From Pseudopithomyces maydicus (Eukaryota; Ascomycota; Dothideomycetes; Pleosporales; Didymosphaeriaceae): a stretch of 64,000 nucleotides of DNA. The position numbers were made by a program, and so were the translations under genes. Positions 34,481-47,200 of the stretch are shown here, piece after piece. Below the pieces are notes generated by a model. It was not told the origin of the DNA, did not search any database, and saw nothing but the letters and a program-made list of their open reading frames with translations. The DNA lies in contig JANTUC010000005.1 in assembly GCA_026873275.1 (NCBI GenBank), forward strand, positions 1,116,001 to 1,180,000. Direction: 5' to 3'. The stretch's first letter is position 1. Each line of letters begins with the position of its first letter.

Positions 34481-36654
34481 TGCTGGTTGTACAACTGGGC
34501 TCGCTGCAGTGAATAAAGCAAGGGGGGTCGAAATAATTGTTTGTGTACTTGGGGGACGAGGTCTGGTATTATTTGATGGATTAAATGTGTTGCTAGTTGT
34601 GTTGAAGAGACATGTTGAGTGTCGCGTGGCAGTGATAATGAAGGTTCGTGGGCCTTGGCCGGGAGCGTGGAAATGTCGTCCTCGTCGTAGTCAAGAACCT
34701 CAGTATCAGTGATGCAATGACGCTTGGAAATTGACCTCCCCTCCGTGGTCATATCAACCCAAGGTCCAGGCCACCGGTTGGCCATGCCACGAATCGTCAG
34801 AGAGCGGCTTCCCATCTCAATAGCGATTCGCCCCAAATGGGGAAAGAATGATTTCTGTGGAGGAGGAAAAGGCGAGCATCAGATCAATGGGAGGGTGAAA
34901 AGCAATGCGCGTGTAACTGTGATGGGAGCGGGGAGTGGCTGGAGTTGAATAGAGGCGCAGCCAGAAACGAGAATTACAACTTCGCGGCGCTATACCCGAG
35001 CGCCACAGTATAGATTACTGACCCACGGCCAGAATGCTGGGCAATGGATCGAAATGCGGGATCGAGATCGAGATGGATGGGGAAACAACAGGCGATTTGC
35101 CATTGGGAAAAGGGACGGACGTGGTGAGCAGCAGAAAAAGATACCAATTGGGGTAATATCGTGCCGTCGCTTTACATTTCGAAAAAGCCTCGGGCTATAG
35201 AAAAGCCTAGGTTTTTGCTTTTGCGCTGGTAGATGGTCATGCTTTTGACGAATGCGGAGCGGGGAACACCATGACCACATGTTCTCCATGCCTAGGGAGT
35301 TCGATCCAATTAGTTGGCCTACTGCACCTCTTTTCATTCTACATTATGAACAAGACGCCTAGGGCAAAACAAAACGCTAACCAAGACACCAAGGGGAAAT
35401 GTTGTCTCGAGCATGGTAGATGCTTATGACTCGATCACCTGAGACATGGTATGAGGCGTACCTTTGTCTCGGTTCGTCCCGTCTTACATACCTGAGATGG
35501 TAGATACAGGCACTTGGTCCAGATGTGTCTTGACTGCACGCGGTATGTTCGGCAATTTCATCAACAAGGGCCGCAAGGCGAAGATATTTTTACCCTTCCC
35601 CCGCGTGCTGGCTTTCGAGCACAGTCAGCCAGCAAGCATGCCCCGATTAGGGCAGAGGAGTGGTGCAGGCCAGGATGCTGCTTTCCTGGTCGGTGTCCGC
35701 CGCCGGGGTTCAGACGGTGACGACGCAGAGGCAGGATCAGAGTAAGATGGGTGTTGTCTACAATAGCTATCTATCCATGTCTTTCTTGCAGCCGTGTTGG
35801 ACCAGAAGGGAAAAGGCGCCAACGAGACGCCAGTGGTGGACGTGTTGCAGCTGAGGAGTGTGATTCGCAAGAGGCCATCCGCGTGGAGCTCCCGTGGGGG
35901 AGAGCGAGCGAGAGGCGGCTGGGTGGAGAAATAGCGCAGCTGTATGACGCCAGATGGGCAGCGATAGCGAACTGGCTTGCGCAGGTGCGAGCCCTGGAAA
36001 TGTGGCTACGGCATGGTGGGCGGCAGAGGCAGAGGCAGAGGCAGAGGCAGAGGCAGTGGAGAGGTAGCGCACGAAGCGACCTGCACGTCATCGTCATTCG
36101 GGCGCGACAGACACGGCACAGCCCTCTCGAGGTCAGCTCGCGTCGCAGGCCCGACCTGGGCGTTGTTGCGAGCTGGAGGCGGTTGTTGCGAGGGTGGCCC
36201 GCTGGCGCGGAGCAGCTGCACTAGCTATCTAGTGGTGAAGGGCAGACGACGCGCAAGCCGCGACGGCTCTTCTGCCCAATGCCAGGCGCAGCAAGAGGGT
36301 ACGTCCGACAGCATACGACATACGCAGCAACGGGCGTCGCCAGGGTTCACCTCTGCGACGCGGACATGGCTTGGTCGCTGGGTTCGCGCGGCCCCGTCGG
36401 GTCTAGCGCGGCCCCAATTTCTGCAACCCGCTGCCACTGCCTCCTGCGCCCCGTGCACAGCCAACCCACGCACGCTCTTTCATCCGCCCGTCCTTCATTT
36501 CCTCTTCTTTCTCTGCCCAGCAGCGCCTTTAATACCCCTTGATGTCTGCGTGAGAGCCCGGCCGCCATTACTACATCGCTATCGACAACAGACCCAGCGT
36601 CCGGCCCCCAGCGCTCAACACCGCCCAGAAAAAAGGAGGTCCCCAACCACCACC
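34481..36654. other. Gene-free 2.2-kb interval
   Basis: Divergent region between the 7-TM gene and the GT32 gene. Open frames here look like overlaps without domain content. Contains a hexanucleotide repeat at 36022-36056. The last about 600 bp are GC-rich and probably promoter and leader of the mannosyltransferase. Confidence 0.5.
36022..36056. repeat. (GGCAGA)n microsatellite
   Basis: Nearly six perfect copies of GGCAGA. Confidence 0.9.
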
Positions 36655-37804
36655 ATGCGGAGAGGCGTCACCATATTCCTGATCACCACCGTCGTGCTGC
36701 TCGGCTTTGCAGTCCACCATGTCTGGACCCTGCTGGAACTGCTCGTCGTCGACGGCCGCGAGGATGCCATCCTGCGCGCCGAACTGCCCGCCCCCGACTC
36801 GGCCGCCATCAGCGAGCGCCCGCAGCTGATCCCCAAGATCATCCACCAGACATACATCAACGAGAGCGTGCCCGCCCACTGGAAAGGTCCCCAGCAGAGC
36901 TGCATAGAGAAGCACCCCGACTACGAGTACAAGGTGCGCACCAATGCCCGCCCACGGCCCAAGAGCGCGTTTACTGACCCGGACACAGCTCTGGACCGAC
37001 AAGAAGTCGCGTGAATTCATTGCCGCCGAGTAGGTTGAGTGCGACAACCACACCGCGTGCTGGTGCTGACTCGGTCTGTAGATACCCGTGGTTCCTCGAA
37101 ACCTTCGATGGCTACCCGTACCCCATCCAGCGCGCCGACGCGATAAGATACTTTGTGCTGCACCACTTCGGCGGCATCTACATCGACTTGGATGACGTGC
37201 GTACAGCAGGCCTCTCCGCACTGCCACACCGCTGACATGACCGTAGGGATGCAACCGCAGCCTCGACCCGCTCCTGGCCTACCCCGCCTGGGTGCGCAAG
37301 ACTACCCCCACGGGCATTTCCAACGACGCCATGGGCTCGGTGCCGCGCCACAAGTTCTTCCTCAACGCCATTGATCGCCTGCCTGATTACAACCGCCGCT
37401 GGCCCCTCCCATACATCACCGTCATGGCCTCGACCGGTCCGCTGTACCTTAGCGTCATCTGGCGCCACTACAACAAACTCCACCCAGACGGTCTGGACCG
37501 CGTCCGCGTCCTCTTCCCCGCCGAGTACAACGGGAATAGCTGGAGCTTCTTCACACACCACCTGGGTAACAGCTGGCACAACAACGACGTCAAGCTCATT
37601 TTCTGGATGGCTTCGCACTGGGTCGTGCTCACCGTCCTGGGCTTTGCTGTTGGCCTCACTCTGCTCTGGTGCATCTACTCGACATGTGTCGTGGCCCGCC
37701 AAACAAACGCCCTCAAGAGCAGGTACGCTGGCGTGAGAATACCCTTCTACCGCCGGATAAGCAGTAAGACGTCCTTCGAGCTTGACGACCGGCACGAAGT
37801 CTAG
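36655..37804 (+). CDS. GT32 inositol phosphoceramide mannosyltransferase (SUR1/CSH1 type)
   Basis: Golgi enzyme adding mannose to inositol phosphoceramide. Exons 36655-36933, 36989-37029, 37082-37196 and 37247-37804 give 330 residues. A type II anchor near the N-terminus (GVTIFLITTVVLLGFAVHHVW) is followed by LIPKIIHQTYINESVP, the entry of the GT32/Gly_transf_sug fold. PYPIQRADAIRYFVLHHFGG leads into the DXD metal/sugar-nucleotide motif YIDLDD, split from GCNRSLDPLL by the third intron. Near the C-terminus are SWHNNDVK and a further membrane helix (VVLTVLGFAVGLTLLWCIY), as in SUR1/CSH1. The second intron uses donor GA|GTAGGT, needed for AAEYPWFLETFDGYP. Its partner CSG2 is not in the window. 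Confidence 0.92.
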
Positions 37805-38730
37805 AATAGCCTCGGCATCAAAACCCGGGCACCGTGCTTTTCCCCAGGATGGGCAATGTCACGGCCACGAGTACTGATTTCTCCCTTGATCTTTTTAATG
37901 ACGACAATTTTATAATACCACATGGATGCATTTTTCGGCGCTGCGTTTGTCCCTTCGCTAGGTTTCCCCTGTTCGCAAGGCCGGTGCAGGGGCTCTTTTT
38001 CGATTCAGTGTTGTATACCTTTGAAGCGAGGAGGTTTGGGGAACGGCCTTGACCCGATTGTTGGTCATGTTAATAATATCGGAAGCGGCGTCATGGGCAC
38101 ATAGACCACGGATGACAATCGTTAGACCGCGAGAAGGTGAATGTTCAAAAGCATGGACGGAGCAGAGGAGGATGGATATACGAATGGTCTGGTCATATTT
38201 TTTGGCAGACAAGACGTCGCATAGCCAGTAAGGCCCACGCGCATCGTAGCATATAGTAACGCAAAGCCCAGTGGTGGGCTGGATCATAAATTTATTGATT
38301 CAAAATCATTATAAACAGAGTGCCTCATGTGCCCCGTTGAGCTTGATTGTTGAGAACCTGCTTACCTGGTGTATCCAGGGCGAAACACGACACTGCAAAT
38401 GCCAAGTTGCATCCAACTGCTTCGGCAACCATGTCATACTCATTTACTTTCTCCACAACTAAGATTTGTTTGTTTACTGAGGTGGGTGTCCAATGTGTCC
38501 CGAGCGTGGTTCACGCAAGGTGATACCCGGTTGGCTCCCGCGTGGGCGGCGTGTTCCGCGATGATGGGACTCGGCATTGGCGCTGTATCAGGTTGAACGT
38601 TGTTGTTACGGTAGGGCTGAGCCGAGTGCAGGTGCAACGCGGCGAAGCGAATCGGGTATTATACATGATTTCGAGAGGTTGCCACTGACGAGGAACCAGG
38701 GCGATGGATGATGAGGGGATGAACACATCC
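37805..38730. other. Intergenic, convergent
   Basis: 926 bp between the stops of the GT32 gene and KAE1. No gene recognised. Confidence 0.5.
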
Positions 38731-39786
38731 CTACTCTCTCCATCCCACGTACACCTCGTCTGTTCGGAACCTCTGCGTGCATGTGCTATCTTCAAGCTTT
38801 GTAGTGACGCCCGTCTGGTATTCGAGCAGCCCTGCGTGCGCGATCATGATACCATTGTCGATGCAGAATCGCTCGTCGGTCGCAAACACACTGCCTCCTC
38901 TGTCCCTCGCCATGATGCCCATCATTTGCTGCAGTCGCTCGTTCGATCCCACACCCCCGACCACAAGCACCTGTTTGCTTCCCACATGTGCCATGGCGCG
39001 CTCCGTGATCTCGACGAGCATTGCGTAGATGGTTTCCTGCAGTGAGAAGCACATGTCTTCTCGGGTGATCAGCTCCCCTTCTTCGGTCTTCAGCCTTTTG
39101 TCGTCCGGGAGGCTTTCGTCGAGGCCTTTGGCCAGGAGGTCGGCTGCGGCGAGGATACCCGAGAATGAGGCGTCCATGCCTTTCACCGCGTAGGGCAGAT
39201 CTACAAAGTGTTTTCCCTTCTTCGCGAGCTGCTCCACGTTGTAGCCTGGGAACGGGTCGTTGGGAATCAGCAAGGTGCGCGCAAAGCGGTCGATGCAGTT
39301 GCCAATGGCGATGTCCAGCGTTTCGCCGAAGATGCGGTACCGGTTCGCAGAGTAGGCGATGACTTGTGTGTTTCCGCCTGAGACGTAGAGCACGACGGGG
39401 TTCTCTGCGCCCGTGATGCTTCGTCCCATCTCGATGTGGCCGACACAGTGGTTTACGCCGACCAGAGGTTTGTCCCAGAGCAAGGCACACGTTCGTGCTG
39501 CAAGCGCGACGCTCTGGAGGGGTGCGCCCATGCCAGGACCCTTGGTATAACATATGCAGTCGATGTCGGAGATTTTGATGCGTGCCTGGCGTATGGCTTG
39601 TTTTATGAGACGCACAACCCAGGCGCGATGATGGAGGGCGGTTTCCTTGGGCAGGAAGCCTTCGCCGGGAGGGGCATTGTAGGTATGGCGCAGGTTTGCG
39701 AGGATGGTGGGCGGCTTGGAGGGGGAATGTGATATTATTCCTATGCCGATTTTATTGGCGGAACCTTCTAGGCCGATGGCTATCAT
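38731..39786 (-). CDS. KAE1: tRNA N6-adenosine threonylcarbamoyltransferase, KEOPS catalytic subunit
   Basis: 351 residues without introns, the usual length of Kae1/OSGEP. It transfers the threonylcarbamoyl group to A37 of ANN-decoding tRNAs in the KEOPS complex. The ASKHA-type start is [17 protein letters not shown], with the metal-binding pair H-x-x-x-H in [14 protein letters not shown]. Other landmarks are [30 protein letters not shown], the Ser/Gly loop [24 protein letters not shown] and [12 protein letters not shown]. All catalytic elements are intact. The start [11 protein letters not shown] leaves essentially no presequence, so it is the cytosolic/nuclear KAE1 rather than mitochondrial QRI7. 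It is divergent from the SET-domain gene. Confidence 0.97.
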   Translation of the reverse strand: MIAIGLEGSANKIGIGIISHSPSKPPTILANLRHTYNAPPGEGFLPKETALHHRAWVVRLIKQAIRQARIKISDIDCICYTKGPGMGAPLQSVALAARTCALLWDKPLVGVNHCVGHIEMGRSITGAENPVVLYVSGGNTQVIAYSANRYRIFGETLDIAIGNCIDRFARTLLIPNDPFPGYNVEQLAKKGKHFVDLPYAVKGMDASFSGILAAADLLAKGLDESLPDDKRLKTEEGELITREDMCFSLQETIYAMLVEITERAMAHVGSKQVLVVGGVGSNERLQQMMGIMARDRGGSVFATDERFCIDNGIMIAHAGLLEYQTGVTTKLEDSTCTQRFRTDEVYVGWRE

Positions 39787-40369
39787 TGTGAAAAGCTATA
39801 TCCCCCAGGCACTCAGTCTTGTATTCTCCAAAGGAATCCGGGTGTCGAGGTTTTTCGTCTGTGTCGTCGAGGCAAGTGAGGTTGGAGGGGCGCTCATGAG
39901 GGGTTATCGATAACCTTTTTTGGTTGCTTTGTAGGGCTGATGACGAATGGGATGCAGCGAGCGTCATTGCAGCAGATCAAGCTCAAGGGTATATCGAGAG
40001 TTACTTTTCTTTATGCAAGCTCTTCTTAACAGTATATTCCATGCATCTGAATGCTCTGGATACGCCGCTGCCGTGCGATGCTCCCTCCCCTTCTCTCAGG
40101 CCGCCAAGAGTACTTGAGGTCTATATACTCGCCGTGCCCAACAGCCCAAGTGAATTGCAAATGCTCGAATGTTTTATCAAGTGATAGGCAACCTCTAGAT
40201 ACTCATCTCATCACCGTGCAGTTTCTGTTCGGCATCTATTGCTTTCATTGCGTGCGCTACAGAACGGACCCACATCCCTGCCACCTCGGTTGGCCGACTG
40301 ACCGCCGCGTTAATATTCAACCTCCCATTCGCTTTGACGGCTCACACAATCCCTTTGCACTTTACAGTC
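39787..40369. other. Divergent KAE1/SET-gene promoter
   Basis: 583 bp between the two start codons. No gene. Confidence 0.5.
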
Positions 40370-41908
40370 ATGGACCCCTTTAATGAGGCCAGTTCCATTT
40401 TCCTGGCATGGTTGAAACGCTGTGGCGCAGAAGTCAACCCCAAGATCGAGCTGAAGGACTTGCGTAATATCCAAGCTGGCCGTGGCGTCGGTGAGTTCGC
40501 ATCCTGCTAATGAATAGTCCCCGGCAACATCCCCTCTCCACCACCACACACCCTCGCACCACCCTTCCCCAAGCTCACTCCAGCTGAAGATAGCTAAAAC
40601 CGTTCAGTTGCCGCGCAGGACCTTTCGGAAAATGAGCTCCTCTTCACTATCCCGCGTTCCGCTATCCTGTCCGTGGAGAATTCGATCCTTTCCAACGAGA
40701 TCCCCAAAGCCACCTTCGATCACCTCGGCCCATGGCTCTCCCTGATCCTCGTCATGCTCTATGAATACCTCAACAAGGACGCCTCCAACTGGGCTCCTTA
40801 CTTCGCCGTCCTCCCCTCCGAGTTCAATACCCTGATGTTCTGGTCAGACGACGAGCTTGCTCAGCTACAAGCAAGCGCTGTGGTGCACAAGATCGGACGC
40901 CAGGGTGCGGATGAGGGCTTCAAATCTGAATTGATACCGGTCATCAAGGAGTTTGCCTCTGTCATATTTGCCGGCGATCCGCAGGCCCAGGAAAAGGCTG
41001 CTGAGATGGAAACCGAGCAGGGCATGATGCTCATGCACAAGATGGGGAGTCTGATCATGGCGTATGCATTCGATGTCGAGCCCGCGGAGAACCATAAGGA
41101 AATTGACGAGGAAGGCTATGCAAGTGAGGATGAGGACGAAGCGCTACCAAAGGGCATGGTGCCCATGGCAGACATGCTGAATGCAGATGCCGATCGGAAC
41201 AACGCACGATTATTCTACGAGCAAGCGGCTCTGACAATGAAGGCTCTCAAGCCCATCAGGGCCGGCGAAGAAATCTTCAACGATTATGGCCCCTTGCCTA
41301 GATCGGATTTGCTTCGTCGCTACGGCTACGTCACCGACAACTACGCCCAGTACGATGTCGTAGAGATGCCTTTCGACTTGGTCGCACAGACTGCAACCGC
41401 GGCAAATGTCTACTCCGAAGCCCGCCTCGAGTACCTGGACGAGAACGACCTTATCGAGACCGGTTACGATATATGCACCAGCGATCCCTTCACCGTCCAG
41501 GAAAGCGTGTCCCCAGAGCTCATCATTGTGATCGAGACATTGTTGCTGGAAAACGACGAGTTCGAGCGCCTCAAGCGCAAAGGCAAGTTACCAAAGCCAG
41601 AAAAGATGACAACCAAGGGCGCAGAGTTTCTGCATAGGATGGTCCAGATCAGACTGCAGCAATACCCGACGACGTTGGACGACGACATCAGTACAGCTAT
41701 CCCGCTTGCGGGCGAGGCCACTTCGAAAGAGCGAAGGTATGCCATGGCAAAGCAGGTGCGCATTGGCGAGAAGAAGATATTGAGGCAGACCGAGGTAGCG
41801 GTGGAGCAGCTGGGAAGAGATTTGATGAATACGAACGGTTCCTCGAAGAGACAGGCGGAGGAAGAAGAAGAAGAAGCTGGATCGGGCAAGAGGAAGCGCG
41901 CAGTGTAA
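40370..41908 (+). CDS. SET-domain protein-lysine methyltransferase (Rkm4/SETD6 type)
   Basis: Exons 40370-40490 and 40608-41908 give 473 residues. A short N-terminal helix (FLAWLKRCGAEVNPKIEL) leads into the split SET domain GRGVVAAQDLSENELLFTIPR. An inserted iSET region follows, then MVPMADMLNADADRNNARL (the NHS-like motif) and AGEEIFNDYGPLPRSDLLRRYGY, with the Tyr of the methyl-transfer site. The C-terminal Rubis-subs-binding region ends in an acidic run and a basic tail SGKRKRAV that looks like a nuclear signal. Yeast Rkm4 monomethylates ribosomal protein L42; SETD6 acts on RelA. Rkm4 is the more likely job here by overall layout. The 117-bp intron is required to place GV|VAAQD in frame. 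Confidence 0.9.
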
Positions 41909-42328
41909 TGAAGCTGAAGTCTTCCAGGCTGAACAATGCGTGCGATCGGAGTAGTGTGCTGCTATATTGGGGTTTGGTAGGTTCGCGATACACGATGTAG
42001 AGAATCTTGAGGTTACAGTAAGTTTTATTTATTACCATGGTTCCAGCCCCAGCCCCCTTACATCATCCTACTATACATATTCAAACATCGCACAGCTGCT
42101 AATTTCCTGTATAGCGCCTTCCCCATGCTCCGCCTGCTATCGGTGTAGTGTACATAGGGGTGCTGGTATGTTGAAGCCGTTTTTGGGCAGCCCTTCTCTG
42201 AAAATTGGCGCATCAACCTCCATCGCCCGAATACAACGCAAATGGGTATATCTTCGTCTCTCAAAAGCAACTCGTCTCATCATGAAAAGAACAAACAGAA
42301 GGCTTCGAACACATCGACCAAGGAGAAC
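41909..42328. other. Intergenic, convergent
   Basis: 420 bp between the stops of the SET gene and EPL1. Confidence 0.5.
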
Positions 42329-44230
42329 CTATCCCGTACTGTTTGGGGGAAGCAAATGACCGGACGCGGATCTTTGGTGATTCTCGATCGCTCTCCGATT
42401 TTGAGCTGCCGCCGCAGCCGCTGCAGCAGCTTGGTGCTGGGCGTGCTGCTTTTCGCCTTGGCGCTCTATCATGATCCTATATCTGATATGCAAGTTGTCG
42501 GTCCAGTCCACAGGGTAAACCTGCTCGTCTTCACTACTATCGCCGGCATACTTCCAGCGGTCGGCCACTCGCTCGTCTACAACATGGTCGTCCGGCGGAG
42601 GACGCTTTAAGCCACGGCGATCTATCATCACACGACCGCCACGTCCCGTGCGCCGACGGTATCGTGATTGGTCTTGGTACGGCACGTCGTCTGGAGGAGT
42701 ACCGAACCGTATTCGTGTACTTCTGTGCGACTCGACTGGTTTCGCACCTTGGTTCGTCGCAGCATCGTTCGCCTCCTCCGACGATACCGACGCGGGTGGC
42801 GTTGGCAGTTGCGACTCCGTAAAGACGCGGCGGAAGTCGGACTTTGCCGCGGGCTGCTCCAGAGGTGGTGTAATAGGACGCCAGGTTGCATCGACCCATC
42901 CAACGTTCCACTTCTGGTGCTTCAACAAGTTCTCTTCGATGAAACCATCAATGACCTCGGACTTCTTGGCCATCTGGTCATCAAGATAGACCAGGTCAGA
43001 ATCGACAAGCCGGCCATCTGGACGAGTAACCTGAGGCTTGGGTCCCATCCCAGGAATACCTCTCTGGAGAGCTTGGGTATCGACTCTCGGCTTTGGTTTC
43101 GGTGCAGGCTGCGACCATGTTAGCGATGCGATTGGGGAAGAAGCGAAGGGCTGGCGAACTTTATGATTAATGAGGAGGTCTTCATCGTCGCCCTTGATGC
43201 TGAGTCTCCTCTTAGTCTCGGTGAGCTCGCGTCGTTGCTGAAAGATGGATTTGTCCAGCGCCAGCTGTTCACGAATTATGACTTCATGATGCTTCACTTG
43301 AGACATGAGATAACGAGCCTCTTCAAGCTCCTTTCTCAGCTTCTTCAGCTTCTCGGTCACCTGAGCATCGCGACCACGCGTCTTCCGCTGCATGCGCACC
43401 TCGCGGCGACGGAAGCAGACATATGGATCAGCATCATCAGTGTCGAGATTACGTTCGAATTTGAGTGTAGGCATCAAGGGGTGGTTGAGATTCCGCTCAC
43501 GTTCAGACTTCCAGTGCTGATAGATGTCTCTGGCGAATCTTCGTGCATGTTCGGGAACGGTGTCATCGAAGGCAGATTCAAGCTCTTCGAAGGCGAGCAC
43601 CGGGGTATTGTCTACTTCTGCGTACGGCTGTTTGTCGTGGGTGGTACTCTCGAAAAAGTTGACAACCCACTCGAATTCATCCTCAGAGCACAATGCGCCT
43701 TTAACCTTTTTTTGGTTGTACGACTTGAGCCAGATGGCATCTTCGCTAGTCATACAATAAGGACATCCTACGGTGTCTTCCACGGTAGACGAGAAGCGAA
43801 TGTAGGTGGACGGCTGATTGAAACGTCTTGGGTAGAGGTCTTCATATTGTAGCTTACTGGCAACAGCTTCTGGGGTAGGGATGAACAGCTGTGCGATCTT
43901 GCTGCCACTTTGAGAAGCTGCTTGAGCAGCAGAGATGACAGCTTGCAGATGGTGTTCCTATGCAAGGTTAATCGAGGTGCTTACGGAGAGGAAAACATCA
44001 CGTCACATGGCAGTCTATGGCTGGTGAGGGAAGGGGATGGCGACGAAAGAGGCTTAGCGTGGACTCACAATTTCCTCTCCTTTTTCGACACCCGTTTCGA
44101 CCTTGGGAATGTGGCGGGTGGCATCGTCATCGCCCAGGTCGTCGATGTCCTTCTCGCGGAGGATGGGTAGGTTCTGCTTTGTAGAGAGCTTGCGCTGGCG
44201 AAAGCGCTGGGCTGTCGACCTTTGCGTCAT
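42329..44230 (-). CDS. EPL1: Enhancer of polycomb-like protein, NuA4 subunit
   Basis: Exons 44230-44069 and 43957-42329 give 596 residues. Epl1 anchors the Esa1/Yng2/Eaf6 catalytic core of the NuA4 histone H4/H2A acetyltransferase. The start MTQRSTAQRFRQRKLSTKQ is followed, after a 111-bp intron, by the E(Pc) A region (DLYPRRFNQPSTYIRFSSTV, GCPYCMTSEDAIWLKSYN, FEWVVNFFESTT, YQHWKSERERN) and the coiled coil TEKLKKLRKELEEARYLMSQVKHHE (in pieces TEKLKKLRKELEEA and RYLMSQVKHHE). C-terminal to this lie low-complexity Pro/Arg regions and a nine-Ala run, HQAAAAAAAAAQN. The length fits fungal orthologues. Confidence 0.95.
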
Positions 44231-47200
44231 GATGCTGCTATGTGAGGTGGTTGGGTGCAAAGAGATTTGCGTGCACGTGACCAGCCGGGCTGCGATGTTG
44301 CAAGGCGATTAGGTGGCAAGAGCAGCAGTGGCAGGCGGGCGGCCAGGCAGCGCGCGCCGATGGGGGCTGCGGAGCGCAGCGTCGACTGTTTTCGACCACC
44401 ACCGGGCTGGAATATTGCCAATATGGGTGTCAAAAGTATCGCATCGGCCAGTGCATCCAGAATATCGACACGGGCGGGATATTCCGATGGCGTTGGGGGA
44501 GGAAAGCGATGGAAAAGGTGGTGCGCGGTTGCAGAGGGGCGCGGGTTTGGTGAGGTGAGGAAGCCCGCTTGTCGGACGGACGCTTCCAGGTTCAATGCAC
44601 AGCGCCGCGGCAACACCTCCAGCGGTTTTTCGCTAAAGACCAGTAAGGCGATGCGCTGCGGACACAGAGCAGCCTGGAATGGAGAGCCTGCACGACAGGC
44701 ATCCGCCTGAGAGCCTAGGATATGCCTGATGGGTTTCTTGTGGTGCCCTTGCATTGTGATGCCGCCGTTGCTGGCTGCCATCTGCGAAGAATGTGCGACC
44801 GACCGCTGATTGGCTGCTGCCCATTTAATCTCGTGGCCAATCAGCGCACTTGCATTTCTGCAGCATGGCCAATCGTCAACCGCGCGAGCTTGTTGAATTT
44901 GTGAACTGCTCGAGAAGACACGTCTACGTCTCGTAAAGGCCACATTGTTCATACGACTCGCTGTGAGCTGATCTGGGTCATTACGATAACGATCCAGCGA
45001 CTTGGAAAACGTTTCAACTTGGAAGGTTGAACTCAACCATGAATTTGAAGTGAACTAACTACTTTGAGAGAGGAAAGTTGACTGCAAGTATCAACAAACC
45101 GCCTTTCTCCATAGCACTCAACACCTTCATCGAGACATTGCCATTTCAACCTTCCAGCCTTGCAGCCTTCCAGCCCTGCAGCCAGCCCTGCCTTTGCATG
45201 TATACACACATTAACTTTACACCTTTCTCTTGCCAATTAGATCTCCAAACTCTATTTTCTCTTGAATGTAGTGTAACTTCCAGATAGCTTTCAAACTCAC
45301 AAGACCAACAAGCGACAGTGTCTGGCAATACAAGGCCACAGCGTCTAGCGACTTTGGAACGTTTGGTCAGACAGACCCTCGCGTGTCCGATGCGGCTGAA
45401 GCAAGGCAATGCAGGCTTGGTGCCCACGACCCGTTGGAAATCAGCTTGTATAGCAAAACATAATATTTTACCAGTTCGGCTGTAAAAATCCTATAGCACT
45501 AATACATCTTACCTATCTCTCTTGCCTAATTTTCGAAATCGCTCGATCAGCGGTCAAATATTATTTTTATGACCAACTGCTATGCGAGATGCGACGTAAT
45601 TTTGATCAAACCGTGATCCCAAAACGCCACTCCACCCTCGTCGACTCCACTCCAACTTCACCAAGTCCACTGTTCTGCTTTCCCGTTTCAGCTGCGCCCT
45701 TGGATTTTGATGGGGTTGTCTCACTCGAGTTGTTGGTGGAATGACTGGTGTTACGAAGATCCGTTCAGGTTGATCAGTACAAGAATAGAACAGTCAATTC
45801 AAAAATAAACATGACACTGAAAAAAAAAAAGAATTTTTCTGGGACATGGGCGGTGGTTGAGTGTTGTTTGATTTTCTGGTCAGGCATTCCTCGTCATTCG
45901 TTGCTAAATAGGGCGATGTTTCGTATAGTGTGTTGCATGCGGACACGATGGTTGCCGAAGTTGGCAACAATCTCCCGATGAATGCAAGCATTCTCTTCTT
46001 GCCTTATTGCTGCGAAAGGCTCATAGACCTTGCTGGTCGGACTGGATTACACCGGCTCACTGTCAGACAATTCAATGCACTACAGTACCATGCAGAGAGA
46101 ACTGTAATGTCGGCAAGTGAACAGAACACCCCTTACGAAGTCTGTGCATGGCTCTCTTGACCCACAATTTGGTCCAGACAATTCGCGGGCGAAGAGCGCC
46201 ACCAACTGGAAAAGCCTTTCCACCCCTAAAGACCAGTTAGTTATTAGCCGCAGCTATCGCACTGCTGACACGGTATTTCTCGCTCTAGATCGTGACTTTC
46301 ATGTCAGATCTGCAGCTATCTATTGTTTAGGCAGAATCGAGCCACCAGCTCCGGTCACTGCAAGGGGGCCCCATCCATGGAAGCGGAGGGTGGCAATCTT
46401 CCTTCGTGGGAACGTCACATCTGGGTGCAGGCACATCAGGGACATGGGAATAGCGTCTAGTACATCACTGCCACAGCAGAATCGGAGAGATCGCCTACAT
46501 ACGATACATGCTGTGTCGGGAATGGTACTCAATTAGGGGGCATGCAAACTCGTTAGGGGCTTAGGGTGCTCCTGCAACAACGGCGATTACCGCCGGGTTC
46601 GCATCCAGGCTAGGTATGCCATTTTAGGAGCCTACTGCAGGAGATTTTTGAGCTTCTAGATGGTGCCATGATCGCTGGTTTTGATCTGTGACGGAAAGTG
46701 GGCATAGTTGGCGTTGGTGGGCTTTTGGCGGGAGCACCAGTGAGTGTTGCCTGTGCTGGCCGAATCTCGGCTGCTAGCCCTCTGCTCGCGAAACTGGGAT
46801 AATTCATGGCTCCTTTTCTTCCGGGTGAGGGGTAATGCGAAAACTTCGCCTGGTTTAGTGGTGGGAGGCGAAAGGAGGTGACGCTGCGTGTCCTTTTCTG
46901 CTGTATTGAAACTCTGAGAGGTGTAGATGATGCAAAAAGATAAAACCCGCGAGATTTATGATGATAGTAATCGCTTTATGGACCGTAAAGCTGTTTTGAC
47001 TCACATTACGACGGTTGCATTGTCGCATTAAATTTTGTGGAAACGTCCCAGCTCGGTGAGTGGAGCCATGACAACGATGGGACACACCAATTTGCAGGAG
47101 AGCAACAGCAGAAGTTGTGATTGGGTGTACTACTAATTTCCCTTCGATTCGAAGTTGCCATTTTCAAGTCGAATGCATACGCTGTAGAAAGGACTCTATG

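Noticed and set aside
35977..37014. 345-codon plus-strand frame before and through the GT32 gene
   Set aside because: Only its end is the real exon 1; the upstream part translates a GGCAGA repeat and leader.
44227..45036. 269-codon open frame on the minus strand upstream of EPL1
   Set aside because: Low-complexity, no domain, overlaps the EPL1 start and promoter; GC-rich chance frame.
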